A stretch of 64,000 nt of DNA from CAVVFX01 sp963747535 (lineage in GTDB: Bacteria; Acidobacteriota; Terriglobia; Bryobacterales; Bryobacteraceae), in assembly GCA_963747535.1 (NCBI GenBank), contig CAVVFX010000017.1:496001-560000 (forward strand), given 5' to 3'. Below, in pieces: positions 51,345-60,828 of the stretch. Under the pieces are notes generated by a model that searched no databases, was not told the origin of the DNA, and worked only from the letters and a program-made list of their open reading frames with translations. Within the stretch, counting starts at the first letter, position 1, and each line of letters opens with the position of its first letter. The position numbers and the translations under genes were made by a program.

Positions 51345-53860
51345 AAATACGCAAAGGCTACCTGGCTCTTCTCGCTGCGGCTGTAGCGATCCCCGTCGTC
51401 CTCAGTTCTGGCACCCGCTCCGGACACGTGACCGATGAAGCTGTGCGCGCGGGGCTCAATGCCGCACATTTTAATCCGATTGCTTACGCGAATCCGGCAA
51501 CCGACTACTTCAAAGATATGGATCAGGGTGTCAAGCTGGAAACTCCTGCCGAAGTCAACGGACGCAACATGTGGCTCCTTTGGACCGGCGGGAATGACCG
51601 CTTCTGGGACTTATCGACAAGCCTGAGCTTCGGCAACGTCGATCTGTTGAAATCGATTTCCTCCTACGATCCCGAAAAAGATCCCACGGTGGATGCGGGC
51701 AGGAAACAAGAATTGAAAAAGATTTACAAGTTCCGGCGTGAAAACCGCTGGCACTATCTCGGCATTGTCAACGAGCCATGCTTCCAGCAGGCGATGGGGC
51801 CGGATTCCGAACGCTATGGACTCTGGCTGGACCGTCGCGTGACTACCTGTCCGCCGGACCCATTCGAAGACGAACAGAAATATCCAGGCGTGAAAATAGG
51901 CGCGCGCGGCAAGACCGTTCCCACGGGCTCTTACTATGGCTACGCGACCGGTATCGTGGGCCTTCGGCTCTTCCCGAATCCGAACTTCGATCAAGATGCG
52001 GCCGCCAAGTGGGATGCCGTTCGATATTACGCCGACCCCTCATATTACAAGAGACCCGATCTGATCCGCCCCTATCGGGTTGGCATGACGTGCGGATTCT
52101 GCCACGTTAGTCCCAATCCCGTGAATCCGCCTCCTGATCCCGAGAATCCCCAATGGGAGCATCTCAGTTCCATCGCCGGCGCGCAGTATATGTGGGTGGA
52201 TCGACTCTTCTCCTGGGAATCGAGCCCGGACAACTTTGTAAGTCAGCTATTCGGAACATGGCGCCCGGGAACTCTCGATGTATCCTTCGTTTCGCAAGAC
52301 AACATCGACAACCCTCGCAGTATGAACGCCGTCTACAACGTCGGTGCACGTATGCATGCGGCCCAAAAATGGGGAAAAGAGGTGCTGGCGGCGGAAAACC
52401 GCGAGAACAAACAATTGAACGACTTTGTTCCCGCGAACAGTCCACTGGCTGGATTCTTTAAACCGCCGGACGCCGTCTACACCATGCATGTGCTGAAGGA
52501 TGGTTCCGATTCCGTCGGGTTATTAGCCGCCCTGAATCGGGTCTATCTCAACATCGGACTGTTCAGCGAGGAATGGCTGCTTCACTTCCGTCCGTTGATC
52601 GGAGGATCGCGAATGACTCCCATTCAGGTGAAAGTCGTTCGGCAGAATTCCGTCTACTGGCAGGCAACAGAAGCCCAAACCTACGATATGGCCTCATTCC
52701 TGTTAAAGGCCGGAAAGCCTCATCGCCTCATCGACCTCCCGGAACCACCGCTTCCACCCGTATCTTCCGCCAAACTCGAACTCGGCAAAAAGGTGTTCGC
52801 CGAGCGATGCGCGCGTTGCCACTCCAGCAAACTTCCCGTTCCTCGAGCGGAAGCGAATCTCAACAGTTGCTCATCGGACTACCTGACCTGTTGGAATCGT
52901 TACTGGAGCTGGACCAAGACCGAAGATTACAAGACTCAAGCCCGCGAAATCGTTGCTAAACCGGATTTTCTGGACGACAACTATCTCTCTACTGATTTCC
53001 GCGTGCCCATAACACTACTCCAAACAAACGCATGCAGTTCGCTGGCGACCAATGCGATCGCGGGCAATATCTGGTCGGAATTCTCGTCCGCAACATACAA
53101 GAATCTTCCGTCCGTCGGCAAGATTACTTACTATCAGCCGTTCACTGGCGAGCAGAGAACCTACGACATGCCTGGCGGCGGCCGGGGATATCTGCGTCCT
53201 GCTTCTTTGGTGAGCGTTTGGGCGACTGCGCCTTATCTCCTGAATAACTCTGTCGGGCCGTTCAATCCGGAGCCCTCTGTCGAGGCCCGACTGCAAACTT
53301 TCCAAAAGTCCATCTCACAGATGTTGTGGCCCGAGCGTCGGGAACGGGACGAACTCCTCGGCGGGAAGATTCCCGGCAAAATCGACCGGACAACCGCACC
53401 CAGCTACGTGCGCGTCCCGGCTGCTTATCTCCCAAACGCCGTCCGTCCGTTTATCGGGGTGAGTACGCTTTTGCTGCCGGCCGTTTTCGCTTCACAGGGG
53501 CCGGACCGGGGAATCGTTCTCGGTCCGTTTCCCACGGGGATGCCAATCGAGTTGCTTGCAAATCTCCAAATGCAACTGGACAGCGGCACCTTTGCAGATA
53601 CTCTAGGGCTTGACCGCAACCTGCTGACTGCGGTTCTCAAGCTCAGCATGGCGTTAAACGCCGCTCGCGGCAAAACTGACGATGAGGCCCGGAAGATCGT
53701 CTTTCAGTCCGATGTTGTGGAGGCCCTGCTAAAGGTGAGTAAGTGTCCTGACTTTATTGTCAATCGGGGTCATTACTTCGGTACCGGCATGTTACCGGAG
53801 GAAACTCAACTAAACGACGATGAGAAGATGGCGCTGATTTCTTTTCTGGCGACGTTTTGA
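51341..53860 (+). CDS. Large exported diheme c-type cytochrome
   Basis: 839 residues with a signal-peptide-like start (RKGYLALLAAAVAIPVVLSSG). Two heme motifs: CGFCH (about residue 250, in RVGMTCGFCHVSPNPVNPPP) and CARCH (about 490, in LELGKKVFAERCARCHSSKLP). The latter and the C-terminal half (MTPIQ ..., LRPASLVSVWATAPYLLNNSVGPF) resemble cytochrome-c-peroxidase/MauG/RoxA-type proteins. The sequence between hemes (WVDRLFSWESSPDNFVSQLFG, DNIDNPRSMNAVYNVGARMH) also recalls the RoxA group, but I cannot confirm this without a search. It overlaps the RND stop by 4 nt. Finding it inside an efflux operon is unusual. Confidence 0.85.
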   Translation: MKIRKGYLALLAAAVAIPVVLSSGTRSGHVTDEAVRAGLNAAHFNPIAYANPATDYFKDMDQGVKLETPAEVNGRNMWLLWTGGNDRFWDLSTSLSFGNVDLLKSISSYDPEKDPTVDAGRKQELKKIYKFRRENRWHYLGIVNEPCFQQAMGPDSERYGLWLDRRVTTCPPDPFEDEQKYPGVKIGARGKTVPTGSYYGYATGIVGLRLFPNPNFDQDAAAKWDAVRYYADPSYYKRPDLIRPYRVGMTCGFCHVSPNPVNPPPDPENPQWEHLSSIAGAQYMWVDRLFSWESSPDNFVSQLFGTWRPGTLDVSFVSQDNIDNPRSMNAVYNVGARMHAAQKWGKEVLAAENRENKQLNDFVPANSPLAGFFKPPDAVYTMHVLKDGSDSVGLLAALNRVYLNIGLFSEEWLLHFRPLIGGSRMTPIQVKVVRQNSVYWQATEAQTYDMASFLLKAGKPHRLIDLPEPPLPPVSSAKLELGKKVFAERCARCHSSKLPVPRAEANLNSCSSDYLTCWNRYWSWTKTEDYKTQAREIVAKPDFLDDNYLSTDFRVPITLLQTNACSSLATNAIAGNIWSEFSSATYKNLPSVGKITYYQPFTGEQRTYDMPGGGRGYLRPASLVSVWATAPYLLNNSVGPFNPEPSVEARLQTFQKSISQMLWPERRERDELLGGKIPGKIDRTTAPSYVRVPAAYLPNAVRPFIGVSTLLLPAVFASQGPDRGIVLGPFPTGMPIELLANLQMQLDSGTFADTLGLDRNLLTAVLKLSMALNAARGKTDDEARKIVFQSDVVEALLKVSKCPDFIVNRGHYFGTGMLPEETQLNDDEKMALISFLATF

Positions 53861-53877
53861 TCACAGCGGAGATCTCC

Positions 53878-54273
53878 ATGAGATTTGCAAGGGTCTTATT
53901 TCTGATAGCAGGTATTTACGGAGTGTTGGTTGTAACACCGCTTTATTTTATCTTCGACCTGATCGGTCGCAACGACCCGCCTGCGATCACTCACCCAGCA
54001 TTTTTCTATGGTTTCGCTGGAGTGGCGTTGAGCTGGCAGGTGGCCTTTTTCATCCTGGCCACGGATCCGGCGAGCTACCGCGCCATGATCATTCCTTCGT
54101 CCCTGGAAAAGTTCGGCTACGGAGGCGCGGTCGTGGTACTGTTTCTTCAACGGCGAATACAAGCGTCAGACCTAAGCTTTGGAATTGCAGACTTGATCTT
54201 CGGCTGTCTGTTTTTGCTCGCATATTACAAGTTACGGCAGCGCGACCCTCAGCGGTGCCCGTCCGACACTTGA
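53878..54273 (+). CDS. Small four-helix membrane protein
   Basis: 131 residues from ATG 53878, with GGAG 7 nt upstream. An earlier TTG at 53857 overlaps the cytochrome stop but gives extra hydrophilic residues. Four hydrophobic helices are apparent: FARVLFLIAGIYGVLVVTPLYFIF, FFYGFAGVALSWQVAFFILA, FGYGGAVVVLFLQ and FGIADLIFGCLFLLAYY. The C-terminus is basic (RQRDPQR). No family recognised. It closes the operon and may anchor or assemble the diheme cytochrome or the pump. Confidence 0.72.
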   Translation: MRFARVLFLIAGIYGVLVVTPLYFIFDLIGRNDPPAITHPAFFYGFAGVALSWQVAFFILATDPASYRAMIIPSSLEKFGYGGAVVVLFLQRRIQASDLSFGIADLIFGCLFLLAYYKLRQRDPQRCPSDT

Positions 54274-54389
54274 CCATTGCAAGTTCATAAATCATACGGC
54301 GATTGAAGTCTGATACAACCCTCGACAATGTCTTCGCCCCCGGTAGGATTGGAAATCGATTGGCGATGTCGGCCTGTCAGCCGCCAGGT

Positions 54390-54653
54390 CTAAGACTTTT
54401 CCGGAAAGCCGAACAACTTCATGGCATTAAGGCCCCGGATCTTCATTCGATCCTGTTCGCTGGCGAAGGTGAAAATCTCGTCGATTGTGGCCAGCGTCTT
54501 ATGAAACTGCTCTACGCTGCCGCCGTATCCCTCCCATATCAGCCGGCCGGGCCCAAAAGCATCGTAAACGCGCCGCGCCAAGGTGCCGGCGTTTCCGTAC
54601 CAGCCCGGCTTGGCCAGGTTCTCCACCCGCATGTACAGTCGCGGCAGGCTGGC
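54390..54653 (-). pseudogene. 3' part of Tat-exported amidohydrolase, split by ISAzo13-family element
   Basis: Encodes the last 87 residues of the amidohydrolase (ASLPRLYMRVENLAKPGWYG, RRVYDAFGPGRLIWEGYGGS, KTLATIDEIFTFASEQDRMK, GLNAMKLFGFPEKS), a typical amidohydrolase_2 C-terminus with the R-x-x-W barrel-end motif. The element lies immediately beyond the TAA duplication at 54654-54656. Joined to the 5' part at 56573-57235 it gives 927 nt (308 residues plus stop) in frame. Confidence 0.88.
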
Positions 54654-54810
54654 TAAGGGTCCACGCAGAAATAACCACTCACCAGTGGGCGTGACAGCTA
54701 CATTATCCACCGCTGCCAATTCTGGTTCATTCCCCTCACGGTAGTCGACTTCCCCAATTTGGATAGGCAGTTGGAGCCTATCCGTCCCTTTCTCCCATTG
54801 ACCGCTAGTT

Positions 54811-54857
54811 ATGTTATAGTTGCGATTATAATCTGGTTTCAGTCGTAACTATAACAT
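54811..54857 (+). promoter_or_regulatory. 15-bp inverted repeat before the transposase start
   Basis: ATGTTATAGTTGCGA (54811-54825) and TCGTAACTATAACAT (54843-54857) are inverted copies with one mismatch, separated by 17 nt. The right arm ends 1 nt before the transposase ATG. It could be a transposase or host-repressor site, or an mRNA hairpin that hides the start and blocks readthrough. Confidence 0.6.
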
Positions 54858-54858
54858 T

Positions 54859-56552
54859 ATGAGACCTCTCGCCTTCTCTCCTGATTCCTTGCGAAAGCTG
54901 CTGCTCCACGACAGAATCGCAACGCTTCCCGACCTGAAACGCGCCCTCGGCACGGACGTCGACCTCACCGTTTTCCGAAAACTCAAAGAACTCGACTATC
55001 TGACTAGCTACTCTCATGGCGGTCGTTTTTACACTCTTCGCGAGATCGCCCGTTTCGGAGCCGATGGTCTGTGGTCCTGTACGCCCGCCTGGTTCTCTCG
55101 ATACGGTACCCTGCTGACCACGGCCGAGACATTCGTCTGTAATTCGGTCGCAGGATGTTTTGCGGAAGAACTATCTGCCATCCTGCACGTAGGAGCGCAA
55201 GATGTCTTACGCCACCTTGTCCAGCAGAAGAGAATCGCCCGGGAATTGGTCTCCGGCCTGTTCCTCTATACTGCTATCGATCCAGCCATCCGTCAAAGAC
55301 AACGTCTGACACGTCGTAGTAACCAGTCCGTTCCCACGGTTGTCGATGCCACTCGTCTGGAAGTGTCTCCCGATGAGATGAAAGCTGCCATCATCTTGTT
55401 TTACAGCCTGCTGGACGAGCAGCAGCGCCGCTTGTATGCCGGCCTGGAATCCATGAAACTCGGCCACGGCGGCGACAGCGTGCTGGCCGGATTTCTTGGC
55501 CTCGATCCGCACACCATCGCCCGCGGCCGCCGCCAACTGCTCGATCAGGATGTCGAGGTCGGGCGTATCCGACAGTCTGGTGCCGGACGCAAACCGGTGG
55601 AAAAAAAACGCCCGAAGTAATCGCAGCCATCGAAATCCTGCTGGAACACGACACCGCCGGCGATCCCATCACGGGCATTCGATGGACTCACAAGACGCCT
55701 GCCGGAATCGCCGAACTGCTGCAGCAACTCGATATCGAGATCTCAGCCAATACCGTGGCGCGACTGCTTCACGATATGGATTTTTCCCTCCGCGTGAATC
55801 GCAAAGCCATTGCCACCGACTCCAGCCCGGATCGCGACAAACAGTTCCGTTATATCTCGTCATTACGCACTCGCTTTGAACGCCAGGGGATTCCCATCAT
55901 CAGCGTCGATACCAAAAAACGAGAACTCGTCGGAAACTTCAAGAACAATGGCGTGAAGTGGGATCGCATGCCCGTGCGCGTCAATGATCACGACTTCCGT
56001 TCCGATGCCATCGGCGTCGCAATCCCTTACGGTATCTATGACCTGCTCGCCAACCGAGGCTCGGTCTTCATCGGCGTCTCACATGACACGGCAGCCTTTG
56101 CCGCCCACTCCATCGCCGGTTGGTGGAAGCGCGACGGCGCTAATCGCTACCATCGCTGCCGGCAGTTGCTCATCCTAGCCGACACCGGCGGCAGCAACAG
56201 TTGCCGTACCCGCGCCTGGAAAACCGAACTTCAAAGCCAAATCTGCAACAGCTTTGGGCTCACAGTAACCGTTGCTCATTACCCCACCGGCGCTTCCAAA
56301 TGGAATCCCATCGAGCACCGCCTATTCTCCGAAATCTCCAAAAACTGGGCCGCCGAGCCTCTTGACGATTACCCCAAAGTCCTCAACTTCATCCGCAACA
56401 CCTGCACCCGAACCGGTCTCACAGTCTCGGCCTATCTCGACCGTAGGCAGTATCCGACCGGTACCTCACCCGATCCAGAGCAGATCCGCCGTCTTTCCCT
56501 CAAACGACATTCGACTCTGCCAGCCTGGAACTATACGATTGCTCCGATGTGA
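54859..56552 (+). CDS. ISAzo13-family transposase, joined by -1 frameshift
   Basis: The first frame (54859-55620, 253 residues) carries the N-terminal part (FFG-type helix-turn-helix region, LGLDPHTIARGRRQLL) and ends ...GRKPVEKKRPK. The second frame holds the catalytic part: IISVDTKKRELVGNFKNNG (Asp), LLILADTGGSNS (Asp) and HYPTGASKWNPIEHRLF (Glu). The frames meet at eight A residues (55601-55608, in GTGGAAAAAAAACGCCC). Slipping back one base gives EKKTPEVIAAIEILLEHDTA and then an open frame to 56552, in the order of intact family members, about 564 residues. This may be programmed slippage or a mutation. The N-terminal product alone could act as a DNA-binding regulator. Confidence 0.85.
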
Positions 56553-56572
56553 ATCTATTGTTGCGTGAGCCC

Positions 56573-57235
56573 TAAGCGCATCACGTCTTCGTACTGCGAT
56601 TGGTCACCGTAGGTCGGCAATCCGAAATGGTCAATCTGCACCGGCATCGCGGGAAACTGTAACGCCAGCTCGCGCACCTGGGGAGCGTAATAAGGAATCG
56701 ACTGCATCTCGATACACAATCCCAGTTCGTGGATCTTGCGCCACGTATTCTTCATGCCGGCCGAGCGCATGTCGCGGTCGCGCATCGGCCCGGCAGTGGA
56801 GGGCGACGTTCCCGGCGCGTGAAACTCGTGGATGCGGATGCCGACGATCCGCTTGGGTAAGGACTGCACCAGTTCTCCGATCCGCTCCGGCGTCTTCGGA
56901 TCGATCGGATCGAACAGACACGTGGCTTTGAAATGGCCCGGCGATGGCTCGTGCTCGAAACAATAAGGAAGGTACCGGTGATCATCCTGGTAAACCTCAG
57001 AGTGAATGATCACGGTGTGGTCGATACCGGTGGCATGCACAAACTGCGAGTAAGTTTCCACACTCTTAGGCGGCGGCCGGTAAGTCGCGTTGCGGTGATA
57101 AGGGAACCGCTTCTGATCGTCTGACCACAAATGAGTCGAGTTGACAAGGTATCCTTTCGGACGATCGGCCGCCCGGAGCCCGTCGGCGGTCGCGAGCGCT
57201 GCGGCGAGAAATTCTCTGCGGGATTTCTTGGTCAT
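56573..57235 (-). pseudogene. 5' part of Tat-exported amidohydrolase, split by ISAzo13-family element
   Basis: Starts at ATG 57235 with a twin-arginine signal (MTKKSRREFLAAALATADGL). The TIM-barrel core follows (YLVNSTHLWSDDQKRFPYHR, HTVIIHSEVYQDDHRYLPY, GHFKATCLFDPIDPKTPERI, KRIVGIRIHEFHAPG, LGLCIEMQSIPYYAPQVREL, PVQIDHFGLPTYG). The frame runs into the element 221 codons in and stops 6 codons later. The intact ancestor was an exported metal-dependent hydrolase of the amidohydrolase_2 group. Confidence 0.88.
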
Positions 57236-57496
57236 TTCGGCCACGGAGTATAACACAAGAGCCAGGCCAAGGCCGATAAAGCGGCTAAGGCCGAAAGCCA
57301 GGAAATCGCATGGAAATTAACAATGACGTGATCGACTTTACGTGTGTTAACGCCTCGTTGAGCTACACCCCGAACTGATGTCGAGCGGCTCCTAAAACTT
57401 ATACCCCCGATCAGAAAAAGACCATTGCAGGCGACGGCTGGAGTATGGTATTTCTAATCAACCGGTAATTGGCCGGATTTTTTTATGGGGGCAGCT

Positions 57497-60400
57497 ATGT
57501 CTGGCAGACTGGGGTCCATCTTTTTGCCGGCCGTCACTGTTCTGCTGGCCGCTTCGGCGAGCTTCGCGCAGAGCACATTCGGATCCTTCACCGGAACCGT
57601 TAAAGATCCCAGCGGCGCCGTGGTTCCCGGCGCACTGGTCGAGGTGCTAAACCAGGGTACTGGCAATACGCGGAAAGTGGTAACCACGTCGTCCGGCGTG
57701 TTCAACGTTCCCAATCTCGATTTGGGATCCTACCAGGTGAAAGTCAGCGCCACAGGATTTTCCACTTATGAGCGTACTGGTCTGACCCTGGAAGCGAACC
57801 AGATCATCAACCTGGATGTGAGTCTCACTCTGGGCGCGACCTCGGGGCTGATCGAGGTGCGTTCGGCCAGTCCCGTCATTTCCACGGAAACCAACGATAT
57901 CTCGGGCGCTGTCTCGCATGACCCGATGGAAGCGCTTCCCACCACCGGCCGCCACACCGGGGACGGCGGGGTGTACGCGTTCACCACGCTGGCGACGAGC
58001 ACGGCCACGGTTCCAGGAAGTTCGACGCCGATCATCAACGGCACGCGCAACCAGGTCGGCATCCTGCCCACCATGGACGGAATTGCCGTTATGGCGTTCC
58101 CGCAGGGCGCCAGTCCCGTGCAGCCGAGCATCGAGGGCATCGAGGAGGTCAAGATGGAAACGTCGGTGGCGCCGGCGGAATTCTCCACTGCCGGCAACAT
58201 ACAGGTCGTGTCGAAATCCGGAACCAATGAATATCACGGCACCGCATTCTGGGTATACAACGGAAACGACCTCAACGCGCGCAATTTCTTCAGTCCCACC
58301 GTACCTTTCCGCGTCTATAACAACTTCGGCACCTCCTTCGGCGGCCCGATCAAGAAGAACAAGCTTTTCTTTTTTGGCGATTACGAAGGCTCACGTGAGG
58401 CCGCTTCCACCACCCTGGTGGAGACTGTTCCGCTGCCGGCGTGGAGGACTGGCAACTTCTCCAGCTTAAGCAATAACATCAAGGATCCCAGTACCGGCCA
58501 GCCGTTCCCGGGTAATGTCATCCCCGCCTCGCGGATCAGCCAGGTATCGCAGAATATCCAGTCCTATGCCTATCCCACTCCCAACGCCGGACCTCTCGGA
58601 GCCTTGGGCAATAACTGGACCGCGAACTATCCGAGCAACACCGGCTTCACCCATTACGATCACTTCGACATCCGCGGCGATTACGTCATTACCAGCAAGG
58701 ACCAGATCTACGTCCGCTATAGCTGGCGCCTCATGCCGCTCACCGTGGCCGGCGTCCCATACCCGCTCTATCGCGATCAGGACCGGCACGCCCAAAGCTC
58801 GGTGCTGGCCTGGAATCACATCTTCTCGCCGTCGGCTTTCAACGAATTCCGCTTCGGCACCACCTATCATCGAAATCATTACACGGCGAACGTGGTGGGC
58901 AGCGACCTGATCCAGCAGTTCGGAATTGTCGGCGTGCCCACCATGGGCGTGAAGACGGCTCCTTATTTCAACATCACGGGAGTTACTCCGTGGGATCCCG
59001 ACACGAGCTCCTTTGACTACCAGGACAATCCCGAGACCACGTTCGAGTGGATCGACAACCTGAGCTGGAATCACGGCCGCCACTTCATGAAGTTCGGCTT
59101 CGATATCCTGCGCGATCGGTTTAACGGAAACAACATCAACGCCAATGCCTATGGCGAGTACGATTTCACCGGCGCGTACACTGGCAGTGGCTACGCCGAC
59201 TTTCTGCTCGGCATTCCACAAACCACCGAGGTCGCCGCACCCAATCCGAATCGACATCTGCGCGGCACCACTTCCGGCATCTACGCTCAGGATCAGTTCA
59301 AGCTGTCGAGCCGCGTGACGGTGAACTACGGCGTACGCTGGGAACTGGAGCAGCCTTACACCGATACCAAGGGAGCGCTGTACACCTGGGATCCCGCGAC
59401 CAACGCTCTGGTAGTGATGAACAATGGTTTGAGCCTAGTGAATCCCCTTTTCCCAAAAAACATTCCCATCCAAACCGCGTCGCAGGCAGGTTATCCTTCC
59501 AATCTGGTACGTTTCAATAAACACAACTTCGAACCGCGCGCGGGAGTGGCCTGGAAACCCTTCCATGACGATAAAACCGTGATCCGAGCCGGGTACGGCA
59601 TCTACAGCAACCTCATTTACGCCACTCTTGCCAAGTCCCAATTGAGCGGCGGACCGTTCTCAGGCAGTGTGCAGTACCTCAACTCAATCACTAACGGGCA
59701 GCCGCTCTTCGCCTTCCCCTCGCCGTTCCTTACTACAGGTACGACGTCGGTACAGAACGTGAACGGTGTGAATCCGAATCTGATATCGCCGTACACGCAG
59801 CAATGGAACGTCACGATCGAGCGGCAATTGGGGCCGGTAGGGCTGAGAATATCCTACGTCGGGAGCCGCAGTGTGGACTTGGTCTATCGCAGCAACATTA
59901 ACCAGCCATCTCCCACCACAGTCACTTTCACTACCGCCAATCGGCCCGATCAACTCTACAACCAGATCATCATGGCCGACAGCGGCGGCACCGATTTCTA
60001 TAACGCCTTGGAACTTCAGGTGCAGAAGCGCTACGGGCAGAACCTAATGATCAGCGGAGGGTACACCTGGTCGAAGGATCTTACCGACACGCAGGATTCC
60101 GGCGGCATCTCGCCGGGCACGGGTACGACTTTCGCAGGGCAGATTATCCAGAATCCTGCCAGCCGCGACATTGAAAAAGCGCCCGACGGACCGGTAGTGC
60201 CGCATCGCTTCTTTGCATACTCGGTCTATACGCTGCCGATAGGCAAGGGCCAGAAACTCCTTTCCAACGCTCCGGCTGCGGTGCAGTCGGTTCTGGGCGG
60301 GTGGCGTATCAGTGGCACGGCCGTGTTGCAGGATGGCCAGTATTTTACGCCCACCTATTCCGGCTTCGATCCTTCCAACACCGGCACTATCGGCGGCCTC

Positions 60401-60796
60401 CCCGACCGCATCGGCAACGGAAATATCTCGAACTGGACCGTGAATCATTTCTTCAATCCGGCGGCCTTTGCGATCCCGGGCTGCCCAGCGACCAATCCGG
60501 TCTGCAGCAATCCGGCGCCGGTGGGGCGTTACGGAAACACGGGATACAACATTCTGCAAGGACCTCCCCTCCGCAATCTCGATCTCGCGGTTTTGAAGGA
60601 TTTCAGATACCGGGATCGCATCACTCTGCGGTTCAGCATGACCCTGAATAACGCGCTGAACCATCCCAACTTCACCACTCCCGCGGCGAACATTAGTTCG
60701 CCAGGGACGGTGGGAGTGATCAGCAGTCAGACGAAAGTGTTACTGGGAGGGGTCGCGCCTCGCGAAATCGATTTCGGATTGCGAATGAGTTTCTAG
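57497..60796 (+). CDS. Oar-like TonB-dependent outer-membrane receptor
   Basis: 1099 residues from the ATG at 57497 (an in-frame ATG at 57485 is an alternative). Signal peptide: LGSIFLPAVTVLLAASASFAQ. Residues 28-110 form a carboxypeptidase-regulatory-like domain (FTGTVKDPSGAVVPGALVEV, NVPNLDLGSYQVKVSATGF). The plug contains NGTRNQVGILPTMDGIAVM, SIEGIEEVKMETSVAPAEFS and GNIQVVSKSGTNEYHGTAF. The barrel ends in ...REIDFGLRMSF with a terminal aromatic. It has the same architecture as the receptor at 4965 but only moderate similarity. A decayed esterase gene follows, suggesting a former polysaccharide-use locus. Confidence 0.9.
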   Translation: MSGRLGSIFLPAVTVLLAASASFAQSTFGSFTGTVKDPSGAVVPGALVEVLNQGTGNTRKVVTTSSGVFNVPNLDLGSYQVKVSATGFSTYERTGLTLEANQIINLDVSLTLGATSGLIEVRSASPVISTETNDISGAVSHDPMEALPTTGRHTGDGGVYAFTTLATSTATVPGSSTPIINGTRNQVGILPTMDGIAVMAFPQGASPVQPSIEGIEEVKMETSVAPAEFSTAGNIQVVSKSGTNEYHGTAFWVYNGNDLNARNFFSPTVPFRVYNNFGTSFGGPIKKNKLFFFGDYEGSREAASTTLVETVPLPAWRTGNFSSLSNNIKDPSTGQPFPGNVIPASRISQVSQNIQSYAYPTPNAGPLGALGNNWTANYPSNTGFTHYDHFDIRGDYVITSKDQIYVRYSWRLMPLTVAGVPYPLYRDQDRHAQSSVLAWNHIFSPSAFNEFRFGTTYHRNHYTANVVGSDLIQQFGIVGVPTMGVKTAPYFNITGVTPWDPDTSSFDYQDNPETTFEWIDNLSWNHGRHFMKFGFDILRDRFNGNNINANAYGEYDFTGAYTGSGYADFLLGIPQTTEVAAPNPNRHLRGTTSGIYAQDQFKLSSRVTVNYGVRWELEQPYTDTKGALYTWDPATNALVVMNNGLSLVNPLFPKNIPIQTASQAGYPSNLVRFNKHNFEPRAGVAWKPFHDDKTVIRAGYGIYSNLIYATLAKSQLSGGPFSGSVQYLNSITNGQPLFAFPSPFLTTGTTSVQNVNGVNPNLISPYTQQWNVTIERQLGPVGLRISYVGSRSVDLVYRSNINQPSPTTVTFTTANRPDQLYNQIIMADSGGTDFYNALELQVQKRYGQNLMISGGYTWSKDLTDTQDSGGISPGTGTTFAGQIIQNPASRDIEKAPDGPVVPHRFFAYSVYTLPIGKGQKLLSNAPAAVQSVLGGWRISGTAVLQDGQYFTPTYSGFDPSNTGTIGGLPDRIGNGNISNWTVNHFFNPAAFAIPGCPATNPVCSNPAPVGRYGNTGYNILQGPPLRNLDLAVLKDFRYRDRITLRFSMTLNNALNHPNFTTPAANISSPGTVGVISSQTKVLLGGVAPREIDFGLRMSF

Positions 60797-60828
60797 TTTT
60801 TGAAGATGGTTCCTGCCATGCGCAAGGG

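Larger units (their letters stand above)
54657..56572 (+). mobile_element. ISAzo13-family insertion sequence, 1916 bp
   Basis: Inward-reading ends are GGGTCCACGCAGAAATA (left) and GGGCTCACGCAACAATA (right), 13 of 17 positions matching. They are flanked by a 3-bp target duplication, TAA (54654-54656 and 56573-56575). The element carries one transposase gene in two frames on the plus strand, opposite to the amidohydrolase gene it interrupts. A 15-bp inverted repeat sits just before the transposase start. Confidence 0.92.
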
